Source of the DNA: Actinomycetota bacterium
GTDB lineage: Bacteria; Actinomycetota; Rubrobacteria; Rubrobacterales; Rubrobacteraceae
Reading direction: 5' to 3'
NCBI GenBank assembly: GCA_004563715.1
Contig: SIRX01000160.1
Location: 1-56,093, forward strand
Length of the DNA: 56,093 bases
Both the position numbers and the translations under genes were made by a program. Below are positions 1 to 8,993 of this stretch, piece by piece. Within the stretch, counting starts at the first letter, position 1. Every line of letters begins with the position of its first letter. Below the pieces are notes generated by a model. The model had not been told where the DNA came from and ran no database searches. It worked only from the letters and a program-made list of their open reading frames with translations.

Positions 1-132
1 CTTTACACTTTTGTAAATCAACTGGAGAAAGGGTGTTTGCGGGATGGAGGCTCAGGTAGACGGCGAACCCGCTGCGAAGGCTATTCGGTTATCGGTGACG
101 CCGTCACCGGTCGCTTGCGGGGGTTCAGAAGC

Positions 133-1728
133 GTGACCAGCTACGGCTTTATCATAGACAACCGCAAGTGCATCGGGTGTCACGCCTGTACGGTGGCCTG
201 CAAGCAGGAGCACGACGTGCCGGTCGGGGTGAACCGCACGTGGGTGAAGTACATCGAGAAGGGCGAGTTTCCGGACACGGAGCGGGCTTTTCACGTTATG
301 CGGTGCAACCACTGCGAGGACGCGCCGTGCGTGGAAGCGTGTCCGGTAACGGCGCTGTACACCCGAGAGGACGGCATCGTGGACTTCAACTGGGACCGGT
401 GCATCGGGTGTAACGCCTGCGTGCAGGCCTGTCCGTACGACGCGCTCTACACCGACCCGCAAACCAGCACGACGGCCAAGTGCAACTACTGCGCCCACCG
501 GGTGGACGTGGGGCTCGAGCCGGCGTGCGTGAACGTGTGTCCGGAGCGCGCGATCATCAGCGGGGACATGGACGATCCCACGACGGAGATCTCCCGTCTC
601 CTCGCCCGCTCTAAGGTGACCGTCCGCAAGCCGGAGAAGGGCACCAAACCCAAGCTCTTCTACATCGACGGCGACGAGGCGGCTCTGACCCCCGAGGACG
701 CCCAACCCTCCTCGGACTACGCGTGGAACAACCAGAGCCGCGGCGTCGGGCGCCACGCGCCCGGTGGCGGGCACGGAAACAAGGCTGGAATACCGCAGGG
801 TGTGATCCCGTTGGGCAAGAAGGGCGAGAACGGCAGCCTCTCCCCGGCCCCCGGGAAACAGCCGGAGAACGCCCGCCGCACATACGACGAGCCGAACAAG
901 GGCGTCGCGTGGGGCAGGGAGGTGCCCGGCTACGTGTGGACCAAGGCCATCGCCACGGGGTCGGTAGCCATCCCGTTCCTGCTGGCCGGCATGGGGGTCG
1001 CGGTAGCCGACGCGGCGCTGTGGGCCGGGGCCATCCTGGGGCTCGTCTTTATGGCGGCCACGGGCGGGCTCCTGGTCCTGGACCTCGGCCGCCCGGACCG
1101 CTTCCACTACGTGCTGCTGATGCCCCAGTGGCAAAGCTGGCTGGTGCGGGGCGCCTACATCATCACCGCCTTCGGCGGCCTGCTCGCGCTGTGGGCGCTC
1201 CTCGCGCTGCTCGGGGTGCCGCGGGCCACAGGCTTCCTCGCCTGGCCGCTGGTCGCCCTGGCGCTCGCGACGGCGGTCTACACGGCTTTCCTGTTCGCCC
1301 AGGCCAAAGGGCGGGACTTCTGGCAGAGCCCGGCGCTGCCCCTGCACATGCTGGCCCACGCGGCGGTGGGCGGGGCGGCGGCATTGTATCTCGCCTCGTT
1401 CTTCGTGGGAGGGCTCGAGACCTTGAGAGAGGTCTTGCGCTGGACCCTCGGGGGTGGGGTCCTGGCGGCGCTGGCCGTGATGTGGGTCGAGCTCGGGGTC
1501 CGGCACCCGACGCGGGACGCAGAAAGAGCGGCGAGGATGATCTACGCCGGGCGATACAGGAAGCTCTTCTGGGGCGTCTCAGTGGGGCTCGGGGCGCTCG
1601 TCCCGCTGGTCCTGGTCCTCATCGGCACTCCCGTGGCCGTCGGGATGGCGGCGGTCCTGGCGCTGGCCGGGGTCCTGGCGACCGAGCACGCGTGGGTCGA
1701 GGCCCCGCAGCTCATCCCGCTCGCGTGA
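133..1728 (+). CDS. Fused four-cluster ferredoxin / NrfD-type membrane subunit (SoeB-SoeC-like) of a molybdopterin oxidoreductase
   Basis: Predicted electron-transfer and membrane-anchor subunit for the molybdoenzyme encoded 18 bp downstream. Numbering from GTG 133 (531 aa), four cysteine groups that can bind [4Fe-4S] clusters are visible: C13/C16/C19/C23, C58/C61/C66/C70, C90/C93/C96/C100 and C117/C120/C132/C136. A charged linker (about 200-265) follows, then about eight hydrophobic helices with the NrfD-like stretch GRPDRFHYVL. The frame is open back to TTG 37, but the family N-terminus (TSYGFIIDNRKCIGC) begins at GTG 133, so that start is preferred. In PsrABC, DmsABC and SoeABC complexes these two parts are usually separate proteins; here they are one chain. 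No secretion signal is visible. Fusion seen; sulfite role inferred. Confidence 0.85.
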   Translation: MTSYGFIIDNRKCIGCHACTVACKQEHDVPVGVNRTWVKYIEKGEFPDTERAFHVMRCNHCEDAPCVEACPVTALYTREDGIVDFNWDRCIGCNACVQACPYDALYTDPQTSTTAKCNYCAHRVDVGLEPACVNVCPERAIISGDMDDPTTEISRLLARSKVTVRKPEKGTKPKLFYIDGDEAALTPEDAQPSSDYAWNNQSRGVGRHAPGGGHGNKAGIPQGVIPLGKKGENGSLSPAPGKQPENARRTYDEPNKGVAWGREVPGYVWTKAIATGSVAIPFLLAGMGVAVADAALWAGAILGLVFMAATGGLLVLDLGRPDRFHYVLLMPQWQSWLVRGAYIITAFGGLLALWALLALLGVPRATGFLAWPLVALALATAVYTAFLFAQAKGRDFWQSPALPLHMLAHAAVGGAAALYLASFFVGGLETLREVLRWTLGGGVLAALAVMWVELGVRHPTRDAERAARMIYAGRYRKLFWGVSVGLGALVPLVLVLIGTPVAVGMAAVLALAGVLATEHAWVEAPQLIPLA

Positions 1729-1746
1729 TGACAAGGAGCGTAGAGA

Positions 1747-4644
1747 GTGCGTAAAGAACCTGGCCGCTCCTTTATCGAGCGGGTGGCGGCGAAGCTGAAG
1801 CTGATACCAAACCTGGACCAGCCCGAGGACGACGACCTGGCGCGCCAGGTTCCCGGCACAGCCCTCACGGGCTACCCGCCGCCGGAGCGGTGGGACGACT
1901 GGACCGAGTACGAGGCCAGGGGCTGGACCAGGAAAGAAAAGAAGAGCTACCAGATCGTGCCGACCGTCTGCTTCAACTGCGAGTCGGCCTGCGGCCTTCT
2001 GGCTTACGTGGACCAGGAGAAGAGAGAGGTAAGGAAGTTTGAGGGCCACCCGCTGCACCCCGGCAGCCGGGGTAAAAACTGCGCCAAGGGACCGGCGACG
2101 ATAAACCAGATCCAGGACCCAGAGCGCATCCTCTACCCGATGCGGCGCAAGGGGGCGCGTGGCTCGGGCGGGTGGGAGCGCGTCTCCTGGGATGAAGCCC
2201 TCGAAGACATCGCGGGGCGTATCCGCCAGGCGCTTTTGGAGGACCGGCGCGACGAGGTCATGTACCATGTCGGCCGGCCCGGCTTCGAGCACCAGCACAT
2301 GGAGCGCGTTTTCCGGGCCTGGGGCGTGGACGCCCACAACTCCCACACCAACGTCTGCTCCTCCGGCGGCCGTTTCGGCTACCAGCTCTGGGGTGGCTTC
2401 GACCGGCCCTCCCCCGACTACGCCAACGCCCGGGCCATAGTCCTCGTGAGCGCCCACCTAGAGAGCGGCCACTACTTCAACCCCCACGCCCAGAGGATCA
2501 TCGAGGGCAAGATGCGCGGCGCAAAGCTCATCGTCGTGGACCCCCGCCTCTCGAACTCCGCCTCGATGGCCGACTACTGGCTCCCGGCCCGTCCCGGCTC
2601 CGAGGCCGCTCTGTTCCTCGCGATGGCGAAGGTCATCCTGGACGAAGGGCTCTGCGACGCGGCGTTCCTGCGCGACTGGACCAACTGGCAGCAGTACCTT
2701 GAAGAGGAGCACCCCGAGAAGGACGTTGCCTTCGAGAACTTCATCGAGGCTCTGAAGGAGGACTACGCCAGGTACACCCCGGAGTACGCCGAGGCCGAGT
2801 GCGGCGTCCCGGCGGAGAAGGTGGTCGAGGTGGCGCGCGTGATCGGCGACGCCGGCCCGGCCGTAGCCGCCCACAACTGGCGGGCCGCGGCGGCCGGCAA
2901 CCTGGGCGGCTGGCAGGTCTCGCGCACCCTGATGTTCCTGAACGTCCTGACCGGGAGTTGGGGCCGCAAGGGCGGGACCAGCCCCAACGGCTGGAACAAG
3001 TGGCTCCCCCACTTCTGGGAAGAGGCCCCGCCCCAGAAGGCGTGGAACGAGCTCACCTACCCCGACGAGTACCCGCTCGCCAACTACGAGATGAGCTTCC
3101 TCCTGCCTTACTTCCTCATGGAGGGCCGCGGGAAGGTGGACGTGTACTTCTCCCGGGTCCTCAACCCCGTGTGGACCTTCCCGGACGGCTTCTCCTGGAT
3201 CGAGGCTCTCTCCAACGAGGACTACGTCGGCTGCCACGTCGCCCTCACCCCCACCTGGAACGAGACGGCCTACTTCGCCGACTACGTGCTGCCGATGGGC
3301 CACGCCTCCGAGCGCCACGACCTGATGAGCCAGGAGACCCACGCCGGCAAATGGCTCTCCTTCCGCCAGCCGGTGCTGCGAGAGGCGGCCAGAAGACGGG
3401 GAGAAGAAGTTCAGTACACCTACGAGACGAACCCTGGCGAGGTGTGGGAGGACGACGAGTTCTTTATCGAGCTAAGCTGGCGCATAGACCCCGACGGGAC
3501 GCTGGGGATAAGGCGCCACTTCGAGAGTCCCTACGCGCCGGGCGAGAAGCTCACGGTCGAAGGGTACTACCGCTGGATCTTCGAGAACGCCGTCCCGGGG
3601 CTGCCCGAGAAGGCCGCCGAAGAGGGCCTCACGCCCCTGGCCTACATGCGCAAGTACGCCGCCTTCGAGGTCCAGGAAGAGGTCTACGAGCGCAACCTGC
3701 GCGTGCTCCCGGAAAAAGAGACAGAGGGAGCGCGCCTCGAAGACGACGGCACCCTCACCACCAAGGAGAGCCGCGAGGAGGGCGCGCTGCGGGCCAACCG
3801 CCTCGTGCCCCACGTAGGCGTCCAGGTAGGTGGAGAGCCGCGCGAAGGCTACCCCACGCCCTCCGGCAAGCTAGAGGTATGGTCCCCTACGATGGCCGGG
3901 TGGGGCTGGCCCGAGTACGCCGCCCCGGGCTACATAAAAAGCCACGTCCACCCGGACGAGCTGGAGGAAGGGCAACTCGTCCTCAACTCCACCTTCCGCC
4001 TGCCAACCCTCATCCACAGCCGCAGCGGCAACTCCAAGTGGCTGAACGAGATCTCCAACAAGAACCCCGTCTGGGTCCATCCCAAAGACGCAGAGCCTCG
4101 TAGGATACAGACCGGAGACCTGGTGCGGGTCGTGACCGAGATCGGCTACTCCGTAAACCACGCCTGGGTCACCGAGGGCATCGCCCCCGGCGTCATCGCC
4201 GTCTCCCACCACCTGGGCCGCTGGCGAAGGAAACAGGACCGGGCCGACCGCTGGAACAACTCCCTGGTGGACATGACCCGCGACGAGGACGGCGGCTGGC
4301 GGCTGCGGCAGGTAGAGGGTCCCGCCCCCTACGAGAGCGAGGACCCCGACACGCGGCGCATCTTCTGGAGCGACGGCGGGGTACACCAGAACCTCACCTT
4401 CCCCGTCCACCCCGACCCCGTAAGCGGGATGCACTGCTGGCACCAGGCGGTATATTTAGAGCAGGCCCGTCCGGAGGACCGCTACGCCGACGTGTACGTG
4501 GACACGAACAAGAGCCAGGAAGTCTACCGGAGGTGGCTGGCGATGACCCGCCCCGGACCGCTGGAGAACGGCCTGCGGCGGCCCGAGGTCTTCGACCGGC
4601 CGTACAGGCCGGACCGCCGGGTGTTCTTCGTGGGGAAAGGCTGA
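1747..4644 (+). CDS. Molybdopterin oxidoreductase catalytic subunit, probable cytoplasmic sulfite dehydrogenase (SoeA-like)
   Basis: 965-aa CISM-family molybdoenzyme. An N-terminal [4Fe-4S] motif uses C75, C78, C82 and C112. The NSHTNVCSSGG stretch puts C204 where the molybdenum ligand lies in the polysulfide reductase/SoeA group. The C-terminal part has the molybdopterin dinucleotide-binding domain (LVLNSTFRLPTLIHSRSGN). GTG 1747 follows AAGGAG at 1733-1738. No Tat signal is seen, which fits a cytoplasm-facing SoeA rather than periplasmic PsrA/PhsA/TtrA. It is encoded directly after its fused FeS/NrfD partner and directly before a SulP transporter; persulfide and rhodanese genes lie about 8 kb on. 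Sulfite oxidation to sulfate is an inference; polysulfide or thiosulfate reductase is the alternative. Confidence 0.8.
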   Translation: MRKEPGRSFIERVAAKLKLIPNLDQPEDDDLARQVPGTALTGYPPPERWDDWTEYEARGWTRKEKKSYQIVPTVCFNCESACGLLAYVDQEKREVRKFEGHPLHPGSRGKNCAKGPATINQIQDPERILYPMRRKGARGSGGWERVSWDEALEDIAGRIRQALLEDRRDEVMYHVGRPGFEHQHMERVFRAWGVDAHNSHTNVCSSGGRFGYQLWGGFDRPSPDYANARAIVLVSAHLESGHYFNPHAQRIIEGKMRGAKLIVVDPRLSNSASMADYWLPARPGSEAALFLAMAKVILDEGLCDAAFLRDWTNWQQYLEEEHPEKDVAFENFIEALKEDYARYTPEYAEAECGVPAEKVVEVARVIGDAGPAVAAHNWRAAAAGNLGGWQVSRTLMFLNVLTGSWGRKGGTSPNGWNKWLPHFWEEAPPQKAWNELTYPDEYPLANYEMSFLLPYFLMEGRGKVDVYFSRVLNPVWTFPDGFSWIEALSNEDYVGCHVALTPTWNETAYFADYVLPMGHASERHDLMSQETHAGKWLSFRQPVLREAARRRGEEVQYTYETNPGEVWEDDEFFIELSWRIDPDGTLGIRRHFESPYAPGEKLTVEGYYRWIFENAVPGLPEKAAEEGLTPLAYMRKYAAFEVQEEVYERNLRVLPEKETEGARLEDDGTLTTKESREEGALRANRLVPHVGVQVGGEPREGYPTPSGKLEVWSPTMAGWGWPEYAAPGYIKSHVHPDELEEGQLVLNSTFRLPTLIHSRSGNSKWLNEISNKNPVWVHPKDAEPRRIQTGDLVRVVTEIGYSVNHAWVTEGIAPGVIAVSHHLGRWRRKQDRADRWNNSLVDMTRDEDGGWRLRQVEGPAPYESEDPDTRRIFWSDGGVHQNLTFPVHPDPVSGMHCWHQAVYLEQARPEDRYADVYVDTNKSQEVYRRWLAMTRPGPLENGLRRPEVFDRPYRPDRRVFFVGKG

Positions 4645-4756
4645 GGTAGATACGTCCGGGCGTCTGGAGAAGATAGTACCGGCTGCGGGGTGGCTCCGGG
4701 ACTACGGCCGGGAGGACCTCACCCGCGACGCCTCCGCCGCGCTGGTCATCACCGTA

Positions 4757-6355
4757 ATGCTGGTACCGCAGAGCATGGCCTACGCCCTGCTCGCCGGGCT
4801 CCCGCCCATCTACGGCCTCTACGCCTCCACCGTGCCGGCCGTGATCTACGCCCTGTTCGGCACCTCGCGGCACATGCCGGTAGGGCCCCCGGCGCTCATG
4901 GCGCTCCTGACCCTCGCTTCGGTCTCCAGGCTCGCCGAGCCCCGGACGGAGGAGTACGTCGGGTACGTGCTGCTGCTGGCGCTGATGGCCGGCGTCATCC
5001 AGCTCGGCATGGGCCTGCTGCGCATGGGCTTCCTGACGAACTTCGTCTCCCACCCGGTCCTGAGCGGCTTCATCTACGCCTCGGCGATAATCATCGCTCT
5101 CAGCCAGGTGGAGCACTTCCTGGGGATAGAGGTCCCCGCCGCCCACTCCACGCCGGAGACGGTAGCGGCGATCTTCGAGAAGGCCGGAAGCACGGACTGG
5201 TTGCCGCTCTCGGTCGGTCTTCTGAGCCTCGCGGCGATAGTGCTCCTCGGCCGGTTTGCGCCGCGGTTGCCCGGACCGCTGATCGCGGTGGCCGCCGCCA
5301 CGCTCGCGGTGTACCTGCTCTCGCTCGGGGACCGGGTGGGGATCGTGGGCGAGGTGCCCCGGGGCCTGCCGGACCTCTCGATGCCGACCCTGGACTTCGA
5401 GGTGGCGCGGGCGCTGTTGCCGGCGGCCCTCATCGTGGCCTTCGTCGGGTTTATAGAGTCCATATCGGTGGCGAAAGCTATCGCCGCCCGGGAACGCTAC
5501 AAGATAGACTCCAACGCGGAGCTGCGCGCCCTGGGCCTCTCCAACGTGGGCGCGGCCTTTTTCTCGGGCTTCCCGGTGGCGGGCTCCTTCTCGCGCACGG
5601 CGGTCCAGTACCAGTCGGGGGGCCGGACGCAGATGGCCTCGATCCTGACGGCCCTCATGGTCGTCCTTACCCTGCTCGCGCTCACGCCGCTCTTCTACTA
5701 CCTGCCCGACGCGGCGCTCGCGGCGGTCATCGTGGTCGCCGTCTACAAGCTGCTCGACCTCCGGGAGGCCCGGCACATCTTCCGGGTCCGCGGCTCCGAC
5801 GGCCTGACGCTCCTGATCACCTTCTCCGCCACCCTCCTGTTCGGTGTCGAACAGGGTATCCTGGCCGGCGCCGCCTTCTCCCTGCTGGCCTTCCTCCGGC
5901 GCACCGCCTACCCGGAGATCACCGAGCTCGGTTACGTCGAGGAGGAAGACGCCTTCCTGGGCCTCAGGAGCCACCCGGAGGCAAAGACCTTCCCGGAGGC
6001 CCTGATCCTGCGCTTCGACGCCCGGCTCTACTTCGCCAACATCCCGTTTCTGGAGGAGTGCCTGATCTCCCTGATCCCCGACCGTCCTAGACTGAAGTAC
6101 GTGATCCTGGACTGCCGCGGCATCAACGACGTGGACGTTACCGCCATCGAGGGGCTGGAGAACCTGGCCGCCGAGTACCGCGCCCGCGGCATCCGGCTCC
6201 TCTTTACCCACGTGAAGAAGCAGATCCGGGACCGCCTGGAGAGGGCCGGTTGGGAGGAGAGGTTCGGTAACACCGACTACCCGACCACCCGCGACGCCGT
6301 CCACGACCTGGGCTTGCTCGAAGAGCGCCGGGTACACAACCCGGAGGCTCGCTAG
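4757..6355 (+). CDS. SulP family anion (sulfate) transporter with C-terminal STAS domain, copy 1
   Basis: Inner-membrane SulP/SLC26-type permease. The core reads VPQSMAYALLAGLPPIYGLYAS, many hydrophobic helices follow (to about residue 390), and a STAS domain closes the protein (LKYVILDCRGINDVDVTAIEGL). Conserved coding sequence continues upstream of ATG 4757: the in-frame residues LEKIVPAAGWLRDYGREDL match the start region of the second SulP at 14112. No ATG, GTG or TTG exists in that extension, so the true start (about 4649-4673) may use a non-standard codon, or the short form is made. It abuts the SoeA-like gene, suggesting sulfate movement linked to sulfite oxidation; direction unknown. 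Its stop codon overlaps the stop of the convergent capA-like pseudogene. Confidence 0.9.
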   Translation: MLVPQSMAYALLAGLPPIYGLYASTVPAVIYALFGTSRHMPVGPPALMALLTLASVSRLAEPRTEEYVGYVLLLALMAGVIQLGMGLLRMGFLTNFVSHPVLSGFIYASAIIIALSQVEHFLGIEVPAAHSTPETVAAIFEKAGSTDWLPLSVGLLSLAAIVLLGRFAPRLPGPLIAVAAATLAVYLLSLGDRVGIVGEVPRGLPDLSMPTLDFEVARALLPAALIVAFVGFIESISVAKAIAARERYKIDSNAELRALGLSNVGAAFFSGFPVAGSFSRTAVQYQSGGRTQMASILTALMVVLTLLALTPLFYYLPDAALAAVIVVAVYKLLDLREARHIFRVRGSDGLTLLITFSATLLFGVEQGILAGAAFSLLAFLRRTAYPEITELGYVEEEDAFLGLRSHPEAKTFPEALILRFDARLYFANIPFLEECLISLIPDRPRLKYVILDCRGINDVDVTAIEGLENLAAEYRARGIRLLFTHVKKQIRDRLERAGWEERFGNTDYPTTRDAVHDLGLLEERRVHNPEAR

Positions 6356-7968
6356 CCTCGCCCGCGGGCGGCTTTGTACGCCTCGAACTCTGGCCCCAGG
6401 GAGGCCGCGTAGATCCTGTTCAGCGCCCGGTTCTCGCCGGCTCTGGGCAAGAGGAAGTTCGGCTGGGCCTGATCCAGGATTATGAACGGGACCGGCCGCG
6501 CCTGGATCACCCGGTCTTCGTAGAGGGTTATCTCGGCGAAGATGCCGGTGGAGGTCTCTTCGGACCAGTACTGGTCGAACAGGAAGTTGCCCGTGCCGTA
6601 GAAGACCGGCTTGCCCCCGTATACCTCCATGCCCTTGGGCCAGTGGGCGTGCCCCCCCACGATCAGGTCCGCCCCCGCGTCTACGGCCGCGCGTGCGAAC
6701 TCTACCTGGTCGGGCTCGGGGGTCGCCAGGTACTCGTTTCCCTAATGGGGCATGAGGATGAGGAGGTCCACCCGGGGCCGCAGCCGCCTTATGTCCTCGA
6801 CCATTACCTTCTTCCGGAGGGGCGCCGTACCCGGCGCGGCCTCCGTGGCCCAGGCCCACTCGTAGGAGGGGACCCCCTGGTGGTTGAGTACGCCTACCCT
6901 CATGCCTCCGAGATCGAAGACCATGGGTTCGCGCGCCGCCCGGAGGTTCATGCCGGCTCCGGTGCTGCGGATGCCGGCGTCTTCCAGGTACGCCAGCGTC
7001 TGCCGCAGCCCGGAAACGCCCGCGTCCAGGACGTGGTTGTTCCCGAGCGTCACGCCGTCCACACCGGCCTGCTCGAGCACCGGCAGGAGCCGCGGGTCGC
7101 CGGTAAAGGTCGTCTCGTCCGGGTGCCACACCGCGTCCCGGACCACCGGGCTCTCGAGGTTGGCGAGCACGAGGTCGGCGCTGTTGAGGTACTCCCTCAC
7201 CGCTCCCCTCCCTCCCCGGCGTTCGGCCACGAACTGGTGAATGACCCCGTACTCCGAGTACGGGCTGGGCTCGGCGGTGCGCCCGGTCACGGCCGCGTAG
7301 CCCCCGTCGAGCGGAAAATCCAGCCCGAGGCCCTGCTGGATGACCGTGTAGTTCTGCCCCCGGTCGAGGACCACGTCCCCGGCTATCACGACCCGCAGCA
7401 GCCGACCGGGGTCCGGGACCTCCGCCCGCCCGGAGCGCAGCGGATAACCCCCGGAGTCCAGGGCGCCCGGTTCCAGTATCTCTACGCCGTCCACCGGCAG
7501 TGTCCTGACCCGCGGCACCACCTCGTCCCAGGGCACGAGGCCCGCGGCCCCGGGGGACCGGCTCACGTGCCCGACGACCTCGGCGGGCGATTCGAAGACG
7601 GCGAGGTCCGGCTCGTCGAGCAAAGCTTCGGCCAGCCCGTGGTCTCCCCGGGCGACGGCCAGGTCCTCGGTCCGCGAGAGGTCCTCGACGCTCGTGCCCC
7701 TCCGGAGCGAGGTGAAGTGTACGATCGGGACGAGGGCGCCCTCGGGTTCGGTTCTCCGGGGCTCGCTCTTTTCGACCGTGGTTTCCGCAGGCATCCCGGA
7801 AGCCCGGTCCCCCGTCGTTTCGTGGCGGGCCTCTGGCGTGGTGCCAGAGCCGCCGCCAGCGTCCCTGGAGGTCGTCCCGCTGGCATCTCCGGAACGCCCG
7901 TCGGAAGCGCAGCCCGAAAGCAGGAGGAAGACCAGCATGAAGATCCAGGTAGCCGCTTTGCGCCCCAA
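6352..7968 (-). pseudogene. CapA/PgsA-like metallophosphatase lipoprotein, interrupted by one in-frame amber codon
   Basis: One continuous reading frame (538 codons) with a TAG at 6744-6742. Upstream it encodes a lipoprotein signal (TWIFMLVFLLLSGCAS, cysteine in a lipobox) and a PGA_cap-type metallophosphatase domain (VVIAGDVVLDRG, LANLESPVV, LGNNHVLDAG). Downstream, without frame change, it continues with GNEYL, DAGADLIVGGHAHWPKGMEVY and YGTGNFLFDQ, the usual end of the family. The family motif here is H-W-G-x-E-Y; the sequence reads H-stop-G-N-E-Y, so a TGG to TAG change at the conserved tryptophan explains the break. The 408-aa part would lack essential C-terminal residues. TTG 7968 is the likely start because it preserves the signal peptide. 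Readthrough or a sequencing error cannot be excluded. Confidence 0.85.
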
Positions 7969-8104
7969 CCCGTCCGAAGCTCCCTCTCCCCCGACAGCGC
8001 AGCACCGTCACTCTACCAGAGACACCGGGCCGGAACCTCACGAGCCCGAAAAAACGATAGAGTAGGTGGCACGCCCCGCAAGAGATAGACGAGGAGGTAG
8101 AAGC

Positions 8105-8926
8105 GTGGGACTTCTAGAGCGGATGGACGGCGTCGAGGTCGTAGGAAACACCCTGGCTTTTTGGGGGCTGGGACAGGTCGGCGTGGCGATCAAGGGCCCC
8201 ACCGGCGTCATCTACGTAGACCCTTACCTCACCGACTCCGACGGGGCCGGCGGCAACCTGGGCCGCAGCTTCCCGCCGCCGGTACAACCCGATGAGGTCA
8301 CGAACGCCTCGGCGGTGCTCCTCACCCACGCCCACATAGACCACACCGACCCCGACACCCTGCTGCCGCTCGCAGAAGCCTCGCCGGAGGCCTCGTTCCT
8401 CGCCTCTTTTACGAGCCGGGACACGCTCGTCGAGGCGGGCCTAGACACCGGCCGCGTCGCCGTACCCGCGGTGGGCGAGCCCGTCGAGGTAGCCGGGGCC
8501 ACGGTGACGGCGGTGCCCGCGGCGCACACGGAGCTGGAGTACGACCCCGATCGGGGCCACCCCTACCTAGGCTACGTGCTGGAGTGGAACGGAGTCACCG
8601 TCTACCATGCCGGCGACACCGTGGTCTTCGACGGGCTCGTCGAAGCCCTGCGCGGCTGGGACATAGACGTGGCTTTCGTGCCGATCAACGGCCGCGACTA
8701 CTTCCGCACCCGCGAGGGCATCATCGGGAACGCGGACGTCCGGGAGGCGGCGCACCTCGCCGAGGAACTGGACTTTGGCCTGATCGTGCCGACCCACTAC
8801 GACCTCCTGCCTTTTAACGGCGCCGACCCCGGGCACTTCGTGAGCTACCTCTACGACCTGAACCCCGCCCGCAGACACAAGCTGCTGGTGCCCGGCGAGC
8901 TCCTCTACCTAGCGCGTGAGGTTTGA
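8105..8926 (+). CDS. Metallo-beta-lactamase-fold hydrolase (UlaG-like)
   Basis: 273-aa cytoplasmic MBL-fold protein. The metal-binding signature THAHIDHTDP (HxHxDH) is present, followed by VPAAHTE, YHAGDTVVFDG and a late histidine in VPTHYDLLPFN. This set resembles the UlaG/L-ascorbate-6-phosphate lactonase group, but the substrate cannot be read from sequence. GTG 8105 is chosen over GTG 8066 because GAGGAGG at 8091-8097 sits 7 bp before it. It is divergent from the broken capA-like gene; the 136-bp gap must hold both promoters. The GH15 gene follows closely on the same strand. Confidence 0.85.
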   Translation: MGLLERMDGVEVVGNTLAFWGLGQVGVAIKGPTGVIYVDPYLTDSDGAGGNLGRSFPPPVQPDEVTNASAVLLTHAHIDHTDPDTLLPLAEASPEASFLASFTSRDTLVEAGLDTGRVAVPAVGEPVEVAGATVTAVPAAHTELEYDPDRGHPYLGYVLEWNGVTVYHAGDTVVFDGLVEALRGWDIDVAFVPINGRDYFRTREGIIGNADVREAAHLAEELDFGLIVPTHYDLLPFNGADPGHFVSYLYDLNPARRHKLLVPGELLYLAREV

Positions 8927-8980
8927 GCCCGCGCAACCGGGCCGGCAACCCCGCACCGATTACGCCGCCGGGCTTTGGGG

Positions 8981-8986
8981 CATAAT
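8981..8986 (+). promoter_or_regulatory. Candidate -10 element of a leaderless promoter
   Basis: CATAAT ends 7 bp before ATG 8994, and no Shine-Dalgarno sequence lies between. Transcription from this element would begin at or next to the start codon, giving a leaderless mRNA, which is common in Actinobacteria. No convincing -35 is seen. Inference only. Confidence 0.4.
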
Positions 8987-8993
8987 AGACGGC

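Noticed and set aside
4394-8041. Very long minus-strand open frame (1215 codons)
   Set aside because: It runs antisense to the SulP gene and in another frame through the capA-like gene; its translation is Arg/Gly/Pro-rich with no domain, an effect of high GC.
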